64,000 nt of DNA from Spirochaeta isovalerica (GTDB lineage Bacteria > Spirochaetota > Spirochaetia > DSM-2461): positions 33,234-97,233 of the forward strand of contig NZ_JACHGJ010000013.1 in assembly GCF_014207565.1 (NCBI RefSeq), written 5' to 3'. Within the stretch, counting starts at the first letter, position 1. The number at the start of each line of letters is the position of its first letter. Below are positions 16,588-25,810 of this stretch, piece by piece. The notes beneath the pieces were generated by a model that saw only the letters and a list, made by a program, of their open reading frames with translations, searched no databases and was not told the DNA's origin. The position numbers and the translations under genes were made by a program.

Positions 16588-17288
16588 TGCTTGAACTGAA
16601 AAACATAAGCTGCTCCTACGGCAGAATGCCTGTCGTCAGAGACCTGACCCTGAAAATAGAAGAAGGTTCCACCGGGCTTTTCGGACCCAACGGAGCGGGA
16701 AAAACCACAATAATCAATGCGATTCTGGGTTTAGTCTCCTTAAAAACCGGCTCAATCAGTTTCAGAGGTATCGAGCTTAATAAACTGAAAACTCATGAAA
16801 GAGTCCATCTCGGAATCTCTGTTGTCCCCCAGGAGAGAGAGCTTTTCCCCTTAATGACTGTTTATGAGAACCTGATCGTCGGAGGACAGAATGTCCCCTC
16901 GGCCCGGGAGCACGTAGAGAAAACATTGGAAGAAGTTTGTGAAATATTTCCCATTCTGAAAGAGCGCTTCGAGCAGAAAGCGGGAACCATGAGCGGCGGT
17001 CAGCAGAGGCAGCTTGCCGTAGGACGGGCCTTGATGGCCAAACCGAAACTGCTGATTCTCGATGAGCCGTCACTGGGGCTTCAGCCCTCTATCGTACATG
17101 ACCTTTTCACCATTCTGAAAGATATGAAGAAAGATGTTTCCATAATGGTTACCGAGCAGAATGTCCGGGAGAGCCTGAGAGCTGTGGACACGGGCCATAT
17201 CATGGAGAACGGCGAAATCATCATTACCGGTACGGCCGACGAACTTTCCAACAATCCCGAAGTTGAAAAAGCCTATATGGGGCTTTAG
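16587..17288 (+). CDS. livF: Liv-type ABC transporter ATPase LivF
   Basis: 233-residue second ATPase. Walker A 'GPNGAGKTT', signature 'MSGGQQRQLAVGRALM', Walker B 'LLILDEPSLGL' and the LivF-like Q-loop region 'VVPQERELFPLMTVYENLIVGG' are all intact. It shares one base with livG and is followed after 9 bases by the KASIII-like gene, so that enzyme is part of the transport operon. Confidence 0.94.
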   Translation: MLELKNISCSYGRMPVVRDLTLKIEEGSTGLFGPNGAGKTTIINAILGLVSLKTGSISFRGIELNKLKTHERVHLGISVVPQERELFPLMTVYENLIVGGQNVPSAREHVEKTLEEVCEIFPILKERFEQKAGTMSGGQQRQLAVGRALMAKPKLLILDEPSLGLQPSIVHDLFTILKDMKKDVSIMVTEQNVRESLRAVDTGHIMENGEIIITGTADELSNNPEVEKAYMGL

Positions 17289-17297
17289 GAGTTAACA

Positions 17298-18314
17298 ATG
17301 AGTCATGTAGGAGTCATGGGCATAGGAACCTATACCCCTGAATCAAAAATGGATGCCTCGGAAATAGCCTCTCTTTCGGGCATTCCGGAAAATGTAATCA
17401 GAGAGAAATTCGGAGTCGATTCAAAACCGGTCCCCGGACCGCAGGACAGCACGAGCCATATGGGAATCGAGGCTGCAAAGAACGCTATAGAAATGGCCGG
17501 AATCGATCCTGCGGAAATCGACATACTGATCTGGAATGGAGCTCAGCACAAAGACTACCTGAACTGGCTGGCCGGGTTGTATGTAGCCGATCAGATCGGT
17601 GCCGTCAACGCCTGGTCTTTCGATATGGAGGCCATGTGCGGTTCCATGATGGCGGGCATCGAAGTGGCAAGGTCTCTTCTGCTGTCCAACAGCGACTATA
17701 AGACAGCTTTGCTTGTCAGCGGATACCGCAACGGCGATATGATAGACTATTCGGTACCCGAAACCTCTTTCATGTTCGATATCGGTGCTGGCGGTTCGGC
17801 TATGGTATTGAGAAAAGATCTGGGCAGAAATGAGATTCTCGGTTCGGCGTTCAAAGGCGACGGATCCTTTTCCCAAGGATGTATCGTCAAAGCGGGAGGT
17901 TCCCGGAACTGGCCGGTCAAACCGGAAGACGCGGGGAAATTCCGCTTTGAAATCGACGATGTTGAGGACTTCAAAAAGAAACTGGGAGAGAGAACCCTTC
18001 CCAACTTCTATAAAGTGATCAGGGAAAGCCTTGCCAAGGGAGGTCTGACCGATGAAGATCTGGATTATCTGGCCATTCTTCACTTCAAAAGATCAACCCA
18101 CAATCTGATTCTGGAGGAATTGAAACTGACCGATAAGCAGACGACTTACCTCAACGAGTTCGGCCATATCGGGCAGAATGATCAGGTTATCTCCATAGAA
18201 GAAGGTCTTGCCGACGGGAAGATTAAAGATGGGGATAATATAGTTATGGTCGGAGCCGGAATCGGTTTCGTCTGGGCTGCTGCGGCTTTGCGCTGGGGAC
18301 CTGTTCTCACCTAA
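17298..18314 (+). CDS. KASIII-like thiolase-fold enzyme, altered active site
   Basis: 338-residue thiolase-superfamily protein related to FabH/HMG-CoA synthase. It has 'GVMGIGTYTPE' at the start, the nucleophile Cys114 in 'EAMCGSMMAG', and His262 in 'AILHFKRS' at the place of FabH His244. The conserved Asn of 'GNTSAAS' is replaced: the segment reads 'GHIGQND' (His290). A C-terminal 'IVMVGAGIGFVWAAAALRW' matches the family's closing strand. It has no fatty-acid gene neighbours; it sits between livF and a TetR gene. A C-C bond making, breaking or acyl-transfer step on a CoA substrate is likely, the exact reaction unknown. Confidence 0.8.
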   Translation: MSHVGVMGIGTYTPESKMDASEIASLSGIPENVIREKFGVDSKPVPGPQDSTSHMGIEAAKNAIEMAGIDPAEIDILIWNGAQHKDYLNWLAGLYVADQIGAVNAWSFDMEAMCGSMMAGIEVARSLLLSNSDYKTALLVSGYRNGDMIDYSVPETSFMFDIGAGGSAMVLRKDLGRNEILGSAFKGDGSFSQGCIVKAGGSRNWPVKPEDAGKFRFEIDDVEDFKKKLGERTLPNFYKVIRESLAKGGLTDEDLDYLAILHFKRSTHNLILEELKLTDKQTTYLNEFGHIGQNDQVISIEEGLADGKIKDGDNIVMVGAGIGFVWAAAALRWGPVLT

Positions 18315-18326
18315 TAAATTAAACAT

Positions 18327-18369
18327 CCCCCTTCTAAAACCGGACAATTGCCTGTATAAATGAAGGGGG
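18327..18369 (+). other. Long-loop inverted repeat before the TetR gene
   Basis: CCCCCTTC (18327-18334) can pair with GAAGGGGG (18362-18369) across a 27-base loop. It lies between the KASIII-like gene and the TetR start at 18384 and could dampen read-through or hide the TetR ribosome site. Weak evidence. Confidence 0.3.
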
Positions 18370-18383
18370 TTTATAGAGGGTAT

Positions 18384-19499
18384 ATGGCAAAAGACACGAA
18401 AGAACGGATAATGAGATCAGCTGAACATCTTTTTTCTCTCAGACAGTTTGATGATGTTTCCATAGCTGAGATCTGCCGGGAAGCCAATGTATCCAATGGG
18501 GTTTATTACCGCTATTTCCGCAACAAGGAGATTCTTCTCCGCTCTCTCAATGATAGTTTTCTCGAATATTTCGAAGAGATGCTCTCCCGCCTCGACGGCG
18601 AATCCGTCGAGGAACGGCTCCATGATTTTATCAGCATCGTGCTCAGGGTCGGACGGGAGAGAAAAAGCGAAATAACGATTTTCAGAGAGGGTCAGTACCG
18701 TTTTTACGGTTATGAAGACAAATTGAGAGAAATCTATATCAAATCTGCCGAGAAAGTCTTCGGGAGAGAAATCAGCGAAGCCGAATATCTCTATACCCTT
18801 TCCGGATTGCGTTTCTGCTCCACCAGAGCGCTCTACAACGGTATGAAAGTCAAACCGGAATATCTTGTCGATTTCATTCTCAAAGGGATACTTCATTCGG
18901 GAAAAAAGACGATTCCCCGGTTGCCCGATACTTTTAAATCTCCCTTCCAGCCCTCAGCAGAAACAGGCCAGGCGAAACTGATTCAGAGCGGTTTGTCACT
19001 TTTCGGAGAAAAAGGATTTTATCATACAGCCGTAGCGGACATCGTCAGAGATTCGGGTCTGGCCGTGGGAACTTTCTACACCCATTTCGAGAGCAAGGAA
19101 ATGTTCCTCAATCATCTGGTTCTGAAGCTGGGAGAAAATACAAGACACTACCTGTCCGAACAGGTTGCCGCTGTTGAAGATCGTCTGGAACAGGAGATTT
19201 CCGGACTCTGGTACTTTCTCAACTACTTCCACGACCACCTGGAATACTATTCCATCGTACGGGAGGCGGAGTTTGTCGCCAACGAAGTGGTAAACCAGTA
19301 CTACAATGCCTTCGAACAGGGGTATATGAAAAATCTGACATCTGTACCTGAGGGAGAAAAAAGACTTCACGGCGCCAATTTTCTTATGGGCCTGGCACAC
19401 TATACGGGCATAGAAGTCCTGCATCGGAAACGGATTCAGGATATTAAGCCTTTCCTCCAGCGGATTATGACCCTCCTCGACGAAGGCATCAGCTGCTGA
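18384..19499 (+). CDS. Two-headed TetR-family regulator
   Basis: 371 residues containing two complete TetR helix-turn-helix domains. The first is at residues 6-52 ('SIAEICREANVSNGVYYRYFRNKE') and the second at 197-243 ('AVADIVRDSGLAVGTFYTHFESKE'), each followed by a ligand-binding-like helical part. Usual TetR proteins have one head and about 200 residues. ATG 18384 is chosen for its AGAGGG box and because the paralogue at 21293-22420 also begins MAK. It closes the ackA-liv operon and its 3' end overlaps the convergent hydrolase gene by 11 bases. It is a candidate binder of the CATGTGAWTCACATG palindromes. Confidence 0.88.
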   Translation: MAKDTKERIMRSAEHLFSLRQFDDVSIAEICREANVSNGVYYRYFRNKEILLRSLNDSFLEYFEEMLSRLDGESVEERLHDFISIVLRVGRERKSEITIFREGQYRFYGYEDKLREIYIKSAEKVFGREISEAEYLYTLSGLRFCSTRALYNGMKVKPEYLVDFILKGILHSGKKTIPRLPDTFKSPFQPSAETGQAKLIQSGLSLFGEKGFYHTAVADIVRDSGLAVGTFYTHFESKEMFLNHLVLKLGENTRHYLSEQVAAVEDRLEQEISGLWYFLNYFHDHLEYYSIVREAEFVANEVVNQYYNAFEQGYMKNLTSVPEGEKRLHGANFLMGLAHYTGIEVLHRKRIQDIKPFLQRIMTLLDEGISC

Positions 19500-20292
19500 T
19501 CACTTCCATAAACCGATTAATTCTTTTCGCGACAACTTCCGGCTGCTCAATTACCACGGCATGCCCTGCATCGGGAATGATTTCCATCCAGGACTGGGGT
19601 ATGGCGCTATTGATGATTTCCGAGAAACCTCTATGTTTGAGAATATCTTTTTCACCGACCAGAACGAGAGCGGGAGCCATTATCTCCTTCAGCCTTTCGG
19701 TCAGATCAATTTTAAGAAATGAATCACAGAGCCGGCAGAATCCGTCAAAATATTCCTGCGGCAGTTTGCTGATTGACTCTTCCCGTTCCCTGAGTTTGCC
19801 CAGATTCTCTTCCAGATAGCCAGGAGAGTAATTCCAGGGGATGATCGTTCTGTAGAATAGCCGGGGATCAGCTTCGGCGGTCAGCTGCCAGGACTCGACA
19901 GCGCTTTTCAGCACGGGATCCAGTTCGCTGACTCCATCGATCAACACGAGGGAATCTACCTTATGGGGATAAAGGATAGCAAATTCCATAGCGACTTCCG
20001 ATCCGTAGGAAGTCCCGACCAGATGAGCATGGCTTATCCCCAGCTCATCCATCAGCGCACAGAGATCTTCCGCATGGCCGGCCAGCGAATACTCCTCCCT
20101 GGGTTTTTCGCTCATCAACTGTCCCCGGAAATCGTGCAGAACAAAACGGGAGTTTGAAGTCAGACCGGGAAGAAGGGGTTTCCAGTGAGCCATGGTCATG
20201 GCCACACCGTTGAGAAAGAAGATGGCTTCTTTCCCTTCCCCGATCACTTCATAGGCCAGTCCGGTACCGTTTATATCAATAAATGAAGACAT
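19489..20292 (-). CDS. Alpha/beta hydrolase (A)
   Basis: 267-residue alpha/beta-hydrolase. The nucleophile elbow is 'GTSYGSE' (Ser in G-x-S-x-G), the acid is probably Asp in 'LVGEKDIL' and the base His in 'DAGHAVVIEQP'. The N-terminal 'GTGLAYEVIGEGKEAIFFLNG' oxyanion region matches the esterase/meta-cleavage hydrolase group. Its start lies inside the end of the KASIII-like gene (17-base overlap), so it is the last gene of the seven-gene minus-strand operon. Substrate unknown; with the condensing-type enzyme beside it, thioester, lactone or beta-diketone hydrolysis are reasonable guesses. Confidence 0.82.
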   Translation of the reverse strand: MSSFIDINGTGLAYEVIGEGKEAIFFLNGVAMTMAHWKPLLPGLTSNSRFVLHDFRGQLMSEKPREEYSLAGHAEDLCALMDELGISHAHLVGTSYGSEVAMEFAILYPHKVDSLVLIDGVSELDPVLKSAVESWQLTAEADPRLFYRTIIPWNYSPGYLEENLGKLREREESISKLPQEYFDGFCRLCDSFLKIDLTERLKEIMAPALVLVGEKDILKHRGFSEIINSAIPQSWMEIIPDAGHAVVIEQPEVVAKRINRFMEVISS

Positions 20293-21271
20293 TGCATCCC
20301 ACCGCCAGACCGGCTCCGCTCGCTATGGTTACAATCCGGTCGCCTCTTTTTATCCTGCCTTCTTTTACGGCATGAAAAAACGCCATGGGGATACAGGCTG
20401 ATCCCGTATAACCGTATTTGTCCATTACCGTTGTGGTTTTCTCATAGGGCTCTACGAGAATATCCATCACTTCATGGATGACCGCCCTGTTTATCTGGGT
20501 GAAAAAGTAATGGTCCGCTTTTTCAAGACCGGCTTTCTCAAGAGCCTTGCGCACGACCTTGGGCCAGAGGTTGACATTCCGGTCTCCGGGAAGGCGCTGC
20601 CACATTTCCAGACCGTACTGACCCGCCTCGAGTTTTTCTTTCGTAAAGGGGATTCGCGTACCGCCTGTATAGACGCCGATAAAATCCCATTGGGTTCCGT
20701 CGGCAAGCTGGAATCCGGCCAGATACTTCTGTTCTTCCGTCCGTTCCAGAATGAAAGCGCCAGCGCCATCGGCAAAAATCGAATAGCCGAAGGCGTCGCC
20801 GGGGCGAACGAAAGCCGGCATATTGTAGATTCCCGTAACCAGAGCGTATTTGATATCGGGGCGTCCCGAAAGCATATTGGCGGCCACATCAAGGGCCGTG
20901 GTAAAACTTGCACAGGAAGAGGCAATATCAAAAGCGCAGGAATAGCGCTCCCCTTTCTGGATCCGCCCCTGAAGCAGGACTCCCGTTGCGGGGCTGATAT
21001 ACTCGGGCGTATCGGTCGCTGCGATAAAAAGTCCGATATCTTCCGGATCGATCTGCGCATCGGCAATGGCTGCCAGCGCGGCTTTTTCTGCGAAATCAGC
21101 CGTCGTCTCATCCATTCCCCGGAGATGAGCTATATGGCGATTGACAATGCCCAGTTTGTTCTCCATTTTTTCGGGATCAATCTCAATCCCCGTCAATTCC
21201 ATTAACTCATGATTGTCTATCGGTTCCCCGGGAGCATAAATGCCGACCCCTTTTATATTGATTGATGCCAT
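20276..21271 (-). CDS. KASIII-like thiolase-fold enzyme lacking catalytic His and Asn
   Basis: 331-residue FabH-like protein. Cys120 is kept in 'IASSCASFTTAL'. In the FabH 'PHQANxRI' segment it reads 'FTQINRAVI', so the catalytic His is Thr258. In 'GNTSAAS' it reads 'GYTGSAC', so the Asn is Tyr288. A decarboxylating Claisen condensation therefore looks unlikely; the protein may be an acyl-transferase or hydrolase-type member that uses the cysteine alone. Start ATG 21271 has an AAGGAAAG box. It lies between the second TetR gene and hydrolase A in the minus-strand operon and is a distant paralogue of the enzyme at 17298-18314. Confidence 0.8.
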   Translation of the reverse strand: MASINIKGVGIYAPGEPIDNHELMELTGIEIDPEKMENKLGIVNRHIAHLRGMDETTADFAEKAALAAIADAQIDPEDIGLFIAATDTPEYISPATGVLLQGRIQKGERYSCAFDIASSCASFTTALDVAANMLSGRPDIKYALVTGIYNMPAFVRPGDAFGYSIFADGAGAFILERTEEQKYLAGFQLADGTQWDFIGVYTGGTRIPFTKEKLEAGQYGLEMWQRLPGDRNVNLWPKVVRKALEKAGLEKADHYFFTQINRAVIHEVMDILVEPYEKTTTVMDKYGYTGSACIPMAFFHAVKEGRIKRGDRIVTIASGAGLAVGCNVFIY

Positions 21272-21292
21272 AATCTTTCCTTAAAAACTGAA

Positions 21293-22420
21293 TTATTCTC
21301 TGATGCCGGACTGGAGGAACGAACCGACCCTTAACAAACCGGATTCTATATTATCGATATTGTGACTGAAAATATCCTCGATCCCGAAATAATGGCCGAT
21401 ACCTGATAAAGCGTTCGCCATGGTAACGGGATCCATTTTTTCGGGGTACTGCTGTTTCAGATACCCCTTTTCGAAGCGGTTGTAATAATCTTCAACGGTT
21501 TTATCTATGACAAACTCCGCTTCACGGACAATTTTATAGTAAGCGGGATGCTTCTCGAACATCCTGATAAAGGCGTAGAACCCCCGGATCGTCTGTTCCA
21601 GAGGATTCAGATCATTTTCCATGGAACCGGCGATAACAGAACGGGTCTTTTTCCCGATCATTTCAACCAGCTCTTCCAGAATCTGCTCCTTTGACTCGAA
21701 ATGCCGGTAGAAAGTCCCCACGGCAAAGCGGGACTGTCTGGTAATATCGTAGACATTGACCTGATGAAACCCTTCTTCTCCGAAAAGCTCCACAGCTTTG
21801 GCCAGAAGAATATCCCGTGTGTTTTCCGGCGCCGTCTCATCGTCGAAGCTGACAGGACCGAAAACCTTGTCCCGGTCAATAGACATACCGCCGTACATCC
21901 CCCGCAGGAGAAGTTCCATAAGAGAATTCCGGTCATAAGGCCTTTTGTGATACAGACTTCTGATGGAAATAAAACGGACGGGACCTGTTATATAGAGATA
22001 TTCATTTTCCGTCAGTTCCCTTCCGTAAACTTTTGTCAAAGCGTCGACATAAATTGCCTTCAGCCTCTGTTCCATCTCATTGTAGCGGTACTGACCTTCT
22101 CTGAAGATGGTAACCAGATCCCGGTATGTTTCGGCTGTGCCTATGGTTATGTCGATGAAGGATTCCATCCTCTCCTCCAGGGTTCCGCCGCTGATTTTTT
22201 CAAGCTCGCCCTGGAAAATCTCAAGGAACCGATTGAGCAGGCTCAGAAAGATTTCCTCTTTATTTTTGAAGTAATTGTAGAAAGCCCCGCTCGATTTCCC
22301 CGCGTGACGGCTGATCTCGGGAACAGAAACGGTCTCGTACCACTTGGCGGAAAAAAGCTGCTCCGCCGATCGGAGCAGAGTCTGTTTCGTTTCAAGCGAT
22401 TTCTTCGTCAATTTTGCCAT
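21293..22420 (-). CDS. Second two-headed TetR-family regulator
   Basis: 375 residues with two TetR heads: residues about 10-57 ('SVPEISRHAGKSSGAFYNYFKNKE') and about 202-250 ('NVYDITRQSRFAVGTFYRHFESKE'). It is a clear paralogue of the protein at 18384-19499, sharing the order head-core-head-core and phrases such as 'TIFREGQYRY' and 'YYKIVREAEFV'. Its ATG overlaps the stop of hydrolase B (TGATG). Being inside the minus-strand operon it probably regulates it, through the palindromes upstream of the SDR gene. The pair may sense the same or successive metabolites. Confidence 0.88.
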   Translation of the reverse strand: MAKLTKKSLETKQTLLRSAEQLFSAKWYETVSVPEISRHAGKSSGAFYNYFKNKEEIFLSLLNRFLEIFQGELEKISGGTLEERMESFIDITIGTAETYRDLVTIFREGQYRYNEMEQRLKAIYVDALTKVYGRELTENEYLYITGPVRFISIRSLYHKRPYDRNSLMELLLRGMYGGMSIDRDKVFGPVSFDDETAPENTRDILLAKAVELFGEEGFHQVNVYDITRQSRFAVGTFYRHFESKEQILEELVEMIGKKTRSVIAGSMENDLNPLEQTIRGFYAFIRMFEKHPAYYKIVREAEFVIDKTVEDYYNRFEKGYLKQQYPEKMDPVTMANALSGIGHYFGIEDIFSHNIDNIESGLLRVGSFLQSGIRE

Positions 22421-23238
22421 CAGTCCAGAAACTCCATCATAAGCGTTTTAAACGTTTCAGGGACTTCGACCAGCGGGGAATGTCCCGATGACGGGAGGAT
22501 ATGAAGAGCGCCTTTCCAGGCCTCGGCTGTTTCTTCGGCCATTTCGGAGGTTATAAGAATATCATCCTCCCCGCGAATGACGAGAACGGGAATCCCCTGA
22601 AGCCCGGTTTTGCCTGTCAAGTCGAACCGGCTGAGAGAGCGGGCGTGCCCGACATAACAGTGATGACTCATCAGCAACGCGCCGTCCACCAGCTCCTCTT
22701 TTCTTTTTCCCTCTTCCAACTGCGGCATAATGGCGCTTAAAGCGGCTTTCAGAAACTGGTAGTTGACTTTATACTGTTCGAAAATCGGATAGGATTCTTC
22801 AGGAGTGTGCAGCCCCTTGTAGGACCCGGAATCTATAAGAATCATTTTCTTTACTGAATCCGGTTTTTTAACCGCCATGCTCTGGGCGACACATCCCCCG
22901 AGAGAATGACCTGTCACAACAGCGGAACCAACGCCGAGAACTTCGAGAAAATCGAGAAGATAGGCGGCATAGTCTTCAACTTCGGAACTCTCAATCCTTC
23001 CGGAAAAACCGAAATTAGGCATATCGGGAGCAATCGTCCTGTATCCGGGGATATCCATAAGATCATTAAACCATCCGTGATACCCCAGGTTGCCGTGGAT
23101 ATAGAGAAGAACCGGTCCGGTCCCTTTTTCCCTGTAAAAAACCTCACATCCCCTAACCATGGCGGTTTTGCCATCGGCAGGCGGCTGAAAAGCCATCTTA
23201 CGCTTTACAATTTCTTCGGGCAGATTCATCTCATCCAC
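22420..23238 (-). CDS. Alpha/beta hydrolase (B)
   Basis: 272-residue alpha/beta-hydrolase with oxyanion region 'LLYIHGNLGYHGWF', nucleophile elbow 'GHSLGGC', acid Asp in 'VIRGEDDIL' and base His in 'PSSGHSPLVEVPE'. The full triad is present. It is about as long as hydrolase A but not closely similar to it. It lies 17 bases after the thiolase gene and overlaps the TetR gene by one base. Function in the operon is unknown; cleavage of an ester, lactone or acyl-CoA intermediate is plausible. Confidence 0.84.
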   Translation of the reverse strand: MDEMNLPEEIVKRKMAFQPPADGKTAMVRGCEVFYREKGTGPVLLYIHGNLGYHGWFNDLMDIPGYRTIAPDMPNFGFSGRIESSEVEDYAAYLLDFLEVLGVGSAVVTGHSLGGCVAQSMAVKKPDSVKKMILIDSGSYKGLHTPEESYPIFEQYKVNYQFLKAALSAIMPQLEEGKRKEELVDGALLMSHHCYVGHARSLSRFDLTGKTGLQGIPVLVIRGEDDILITSEMAEETAEAWKGALHILPSSGHSPLVEVPETFKTLMMEFLD

Positions 23239-23255
23239 AGCAGACTCCTGTTGTA

Positions 23256-24464
23256 CTATTTCACGTTTTTTATCAGCATGGCCACGCCCATCCCTCCGCC
23301 GATGCAGAGAGAAGCGATTCCGTACTCCACATTCCTCTTCTTCATTTCATAGAGAAGAGTCACAAGAATCCGGTTGCCGCTGGCACCGAGAGGGTGTCCG
23401 ATGGCAATGGCTCCGCCGTTAACATTGATCTTATCATAGAGAGACTGTTCGGGCACGGAAAAATCTTCCGCCAGAGCTTTCACACAACCGATGGACTGGC
23501 TGGCAAAGGCTTCGTTCAGTTCGATAAGACCCACATCATCTAAAGACAGGTAGGCTTTTTCCATCAGTCCCTTAATCGCGTAATATGGTCCCATCCCCAT
23601 ATAAGCCGGATCGAGTCCGACCTGATGGAAGGCTACGATTTCGGCCATGGGAGTCAGCCCGTTAGCCTCTGCTGCTTCATCGGAAGCGACGAGAACCGCT
23701 GAAGCCCCGTCATTGATCCCGCTGGAATTTCCGGCTGTAACGGTTCCATCCTTTTTGAAAGCCGGTCTCAGCTTACCGAGGCCTTCAAGAGTCGTATCGT
23801 CCTTAATGTACTCATCATCAGCAAAAAGAACATCTTTCCGCCTGACCTTAAGGGTTATCGGGGCAATTTCATCTTTGAAACGTCCCTCTTTTCTGGCCGC
23901 TGCCGCTTTCTTCTGGCTGTCAACGGCGAATTTGTCCTGATCCTCTCTGGTAATGGCGTATTTCTCAGCGATATTTTCCGCTGTGACGCCCATATGATAA
24001 TTGTTGAAATAATCAGTGAGACCGTCGGAAATCAGAGAATCTTTCATAGTCAGATCACCCATCTTCGTTCCGAAGCGCACCTGTCCCGGAACCAGCATGG
24101 GAAGAGAACTCATATTCTCCATCCCGCCGGCCATGACCACTCGGCTCTGCCCTGTCTGAATGGCCTGCGCGGCCAGCATGATTGATTTCATTCCGCTGCC
24201 GCAGATCATATTAGCCGCCCAGGCCGGCCTTTCCACAGGAATCCCCGCTTTAACCGAGGCCTGACGGGCCGGGCCCATTCCCTGATCGGCGGACATGACA
24301 TTACCTATGATCACTTCATCGACCGCTTCGGGAGCGAGCCCTGTCTGATCGAGAACAGCTTTGATACAATGCGCTCCCAGATCGCCGAGAGAGACATCTT
24401 TGAGAGTTCCCCCGTAGGAACCGACCGGCGTTCTTTTGGCGCCGCATATATATACTTTACTCAT
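23256..24464 (-). CDS. Acetyl-CoA C-acetyltransferase (thiolase)
   Basis: 402-residue degradative/biosynthetic thiolase. The acyl-accepting Cys is in 'MICGSGMKSI' (near residue 88), the catalytic His in 'GGAIAIGHPLGASG' and the second Cys in 'ASLCIGGGMG'. Length and 'MSKVYICGAKRTPVGSYGG' start are typical of acetyl-CoA acetyltransferase. AAGGAAGG precedes ATG 24464. In the operon it follows the CoA-transferase by 13 bases, so thiolytic cleavage of a 3-oxoacyl-CoA to acetyl-CoA is the likely step. Confidence 0.94.
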   Translation of the reverse strand: MSKVYICGAKRTPVGSYGGTLKDVSLGDLGAHCIKAVLDQTGLAPEAVDEVIIGNVMSADQGMGPARQASVKAGIPVERPAWAANMICGSGMKSIMLAAQAIQTGQSRVVMAGGMENMSSLPMLVPGQVRFGTKMGDLTMKDSLISDGLTDYFNNYHMGVTAENIAEKYAITREDQDKFAVDSQKKAAAARKEGRFKDEIAPITLKVRRKDVLFADDEYIKDDTTLEGLGKLRPAFKKDGTVTAGNSSGINDGASAVLVASDEAAEANGLTPMAEIVAFHQVGLDPAYMGMGPYYAIKGLMEKAYLSLDDVGLIELNEAFASQSIGCVKALAEDFSVPEQSLYDKINVNGGAIAIGHPLGASGNRILVTLLYEMKKRNVEYGIASLCIGGGMGVAMLIKNVK

Positions 24465-24477
24465 ATTCCTTCCTTTT

Positions 24478-25797
24478 TCAGATGTATTTCAGCTTTCTCG
24501 CTTCATCGGTCAGCCGGTCCCGGAAATCCGGGTGGGCTATGGCGATGAGAGCCTTCACCCTCTGTGCGATGGTGCCCCCGCGGAGGTGGGCCACGCCGTA
24601 TTCCGTGACGACGTAATCGATATCCTGCCGGGGAACCGTCACTTTGGCCCCTTCAGCCAGAACGGCTGTTATGGTTGATAGGGTTCCGCCTTTAGCCGTG
24701 GAGCGGAGAGCGATGATCCCCTTTCCCCCTTTGCTCATCACCGCGCCGCGGTGAGTGTCGAGCTGACCTCCCGTTCCGGAATACTGAACCGTTCCCAGAG
24801 ACTCGGAACAGACCTGCCCCGTCAGATCGACGGAGATCGCCGTATTGATACTGACCATATTGTCATTCTGAGAAATCACATAAGGGTCATTGACATAACT
24901 TCCCCTGAGAATGAGAACCGCGGGATTGTCTGCCAGCCAGTCGTACATGCGCTGACTGCCCAGAGCAAAGGTGCAGATGAACTTGCCCGGCCAGAGAGTC
25001 TTTTTCTTATTTGTAATAACCCCGGCTTCGAAAAGATCGATCATCGATTCGGTAAACATTTCCGTATGTATGCCCAGGTCTTTCTTGTCGGAAAGAAGTC
25101 CGCAGACCGCGTTGGGAATCCCGCCGATTCCGACCTGAAGAGTCGCTCCGTCTTCAACAAGCTCCGCTATATGCCCCGCAATCGTTTTTTCAACATCGCT
25201 GGGCTCGAGGACTCCGATAGTGGGAAGATCTTTGCTGTACTCGACGATATAATCCACATCTTTCATATGAATCTGCGTATCGCCATGGGTCACGGGGACT
25301 TTATCGTTGACTTCCAGAATGACCATGTCGGCCATTTCAATAACTTCCTGTTCATAGACATTGCTCAGCCCCAGGCTGAAGAACCCGGATTTTTCCATCA
25401 TGGAGCTGACAGCGCCCCAGTAAACCACGAAATCCCCGTCTTCTTTAAACGAGACGATTCTGTCCATGCCGGCGGCATGGAGATTGTTAGGGATATAATC
25501 GACGATGCGGTACCCGGCTTTCTGCGCCGCCCTGGTGGAAGGACCGAAAAACCAGTTGTCATTGCAGAAGACGCCTTCCGATTCAGGGTTCTCACAAAAA
25601 GGATAATGCCCGAAATTCAAGCAGGAGTTCACACGCAGAAAATCGAACTTCTCAGCATGCTTATGGATTTCGCCCATGAAACCCTGGGACTCCATGGATG
25701 CCATTCCCACGACGACGCTGGCCTTGCGGGGTATCTTCCCGATCGCCTCTTCCATGGACAGATATTTCTTTTCGTATTCTTTTTTCCAGTCTGTCAC
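24478..25797 (-). CDS. Acetyl-CoA hydrolase/transferase family CoA-transferase
   Basis: 439-residue family I CoA-transferase of the 4-hydroxybutyrate/butyryl-CoA:acetate type. Signatures are 'GDTQIHMKDVDYIVEYS', 'LQVGIGGIPNAV', 'HTEMFTESMIDL' and the Gly-rich 'YSGTGGQLDTHRGAVMSKGGKG'. The start is GTG 25797 with a GGAGG box, 14 bases after the SDR gene; a longer frame from 25872 would overlap that gene without a ribosome site. It would activate an acid by moving CoA from acetyl-CoA or release acetate. Exact acyl specificity cannot be read. Confidence 0.9.
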   Translation of the reverse strand: MTDWKKEYEKKYLSMEEAIGKIPRKASVVVGMASMESQGFMGEIHKHAEKFDFLRVNSCLNFGHYPFCENPESEGVFCNDNWFFGPSTRAAQKAGYRIVDYIPNNLHAAGMDRIVSFKEDGDFVVYWGAVSSMMEKSGFFSLGLSNVYEQEVIEMADMVILEVNDKVPVTHGDTQIHMKDVDYIVEYSKDLPTIGVLEPSDVEKTIAGHIAELVEDGATLQVGIGGIPNAVCGLLSDKKDLGIHTEMFTESMIDLFEAGVITNKKKTLWPGKFICTFALGSQRMYDWLADNPAVLILRGSYVNDPYVISQNDNMVSINTAISVDLTGQVCSESLGTVQYSGTGGQLDTHRGAVMSKGGKGIIALRSTAKGGTLSTITAVLAEGAKVTVPRQDIDYVVTEYGVAHLRGGTIAQRVKALIAIAHPDFRDRLTDEARKLKYI

Positions 25798-25810
25798 AAC
25801 GGTCCTCCAA

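Noticed and set aside
20474..21205. Plus-strand frame opposite the KASIII-like gene
   Set aside because: No ribosome site, no family pattern and within a well-defined operon on the other strand.
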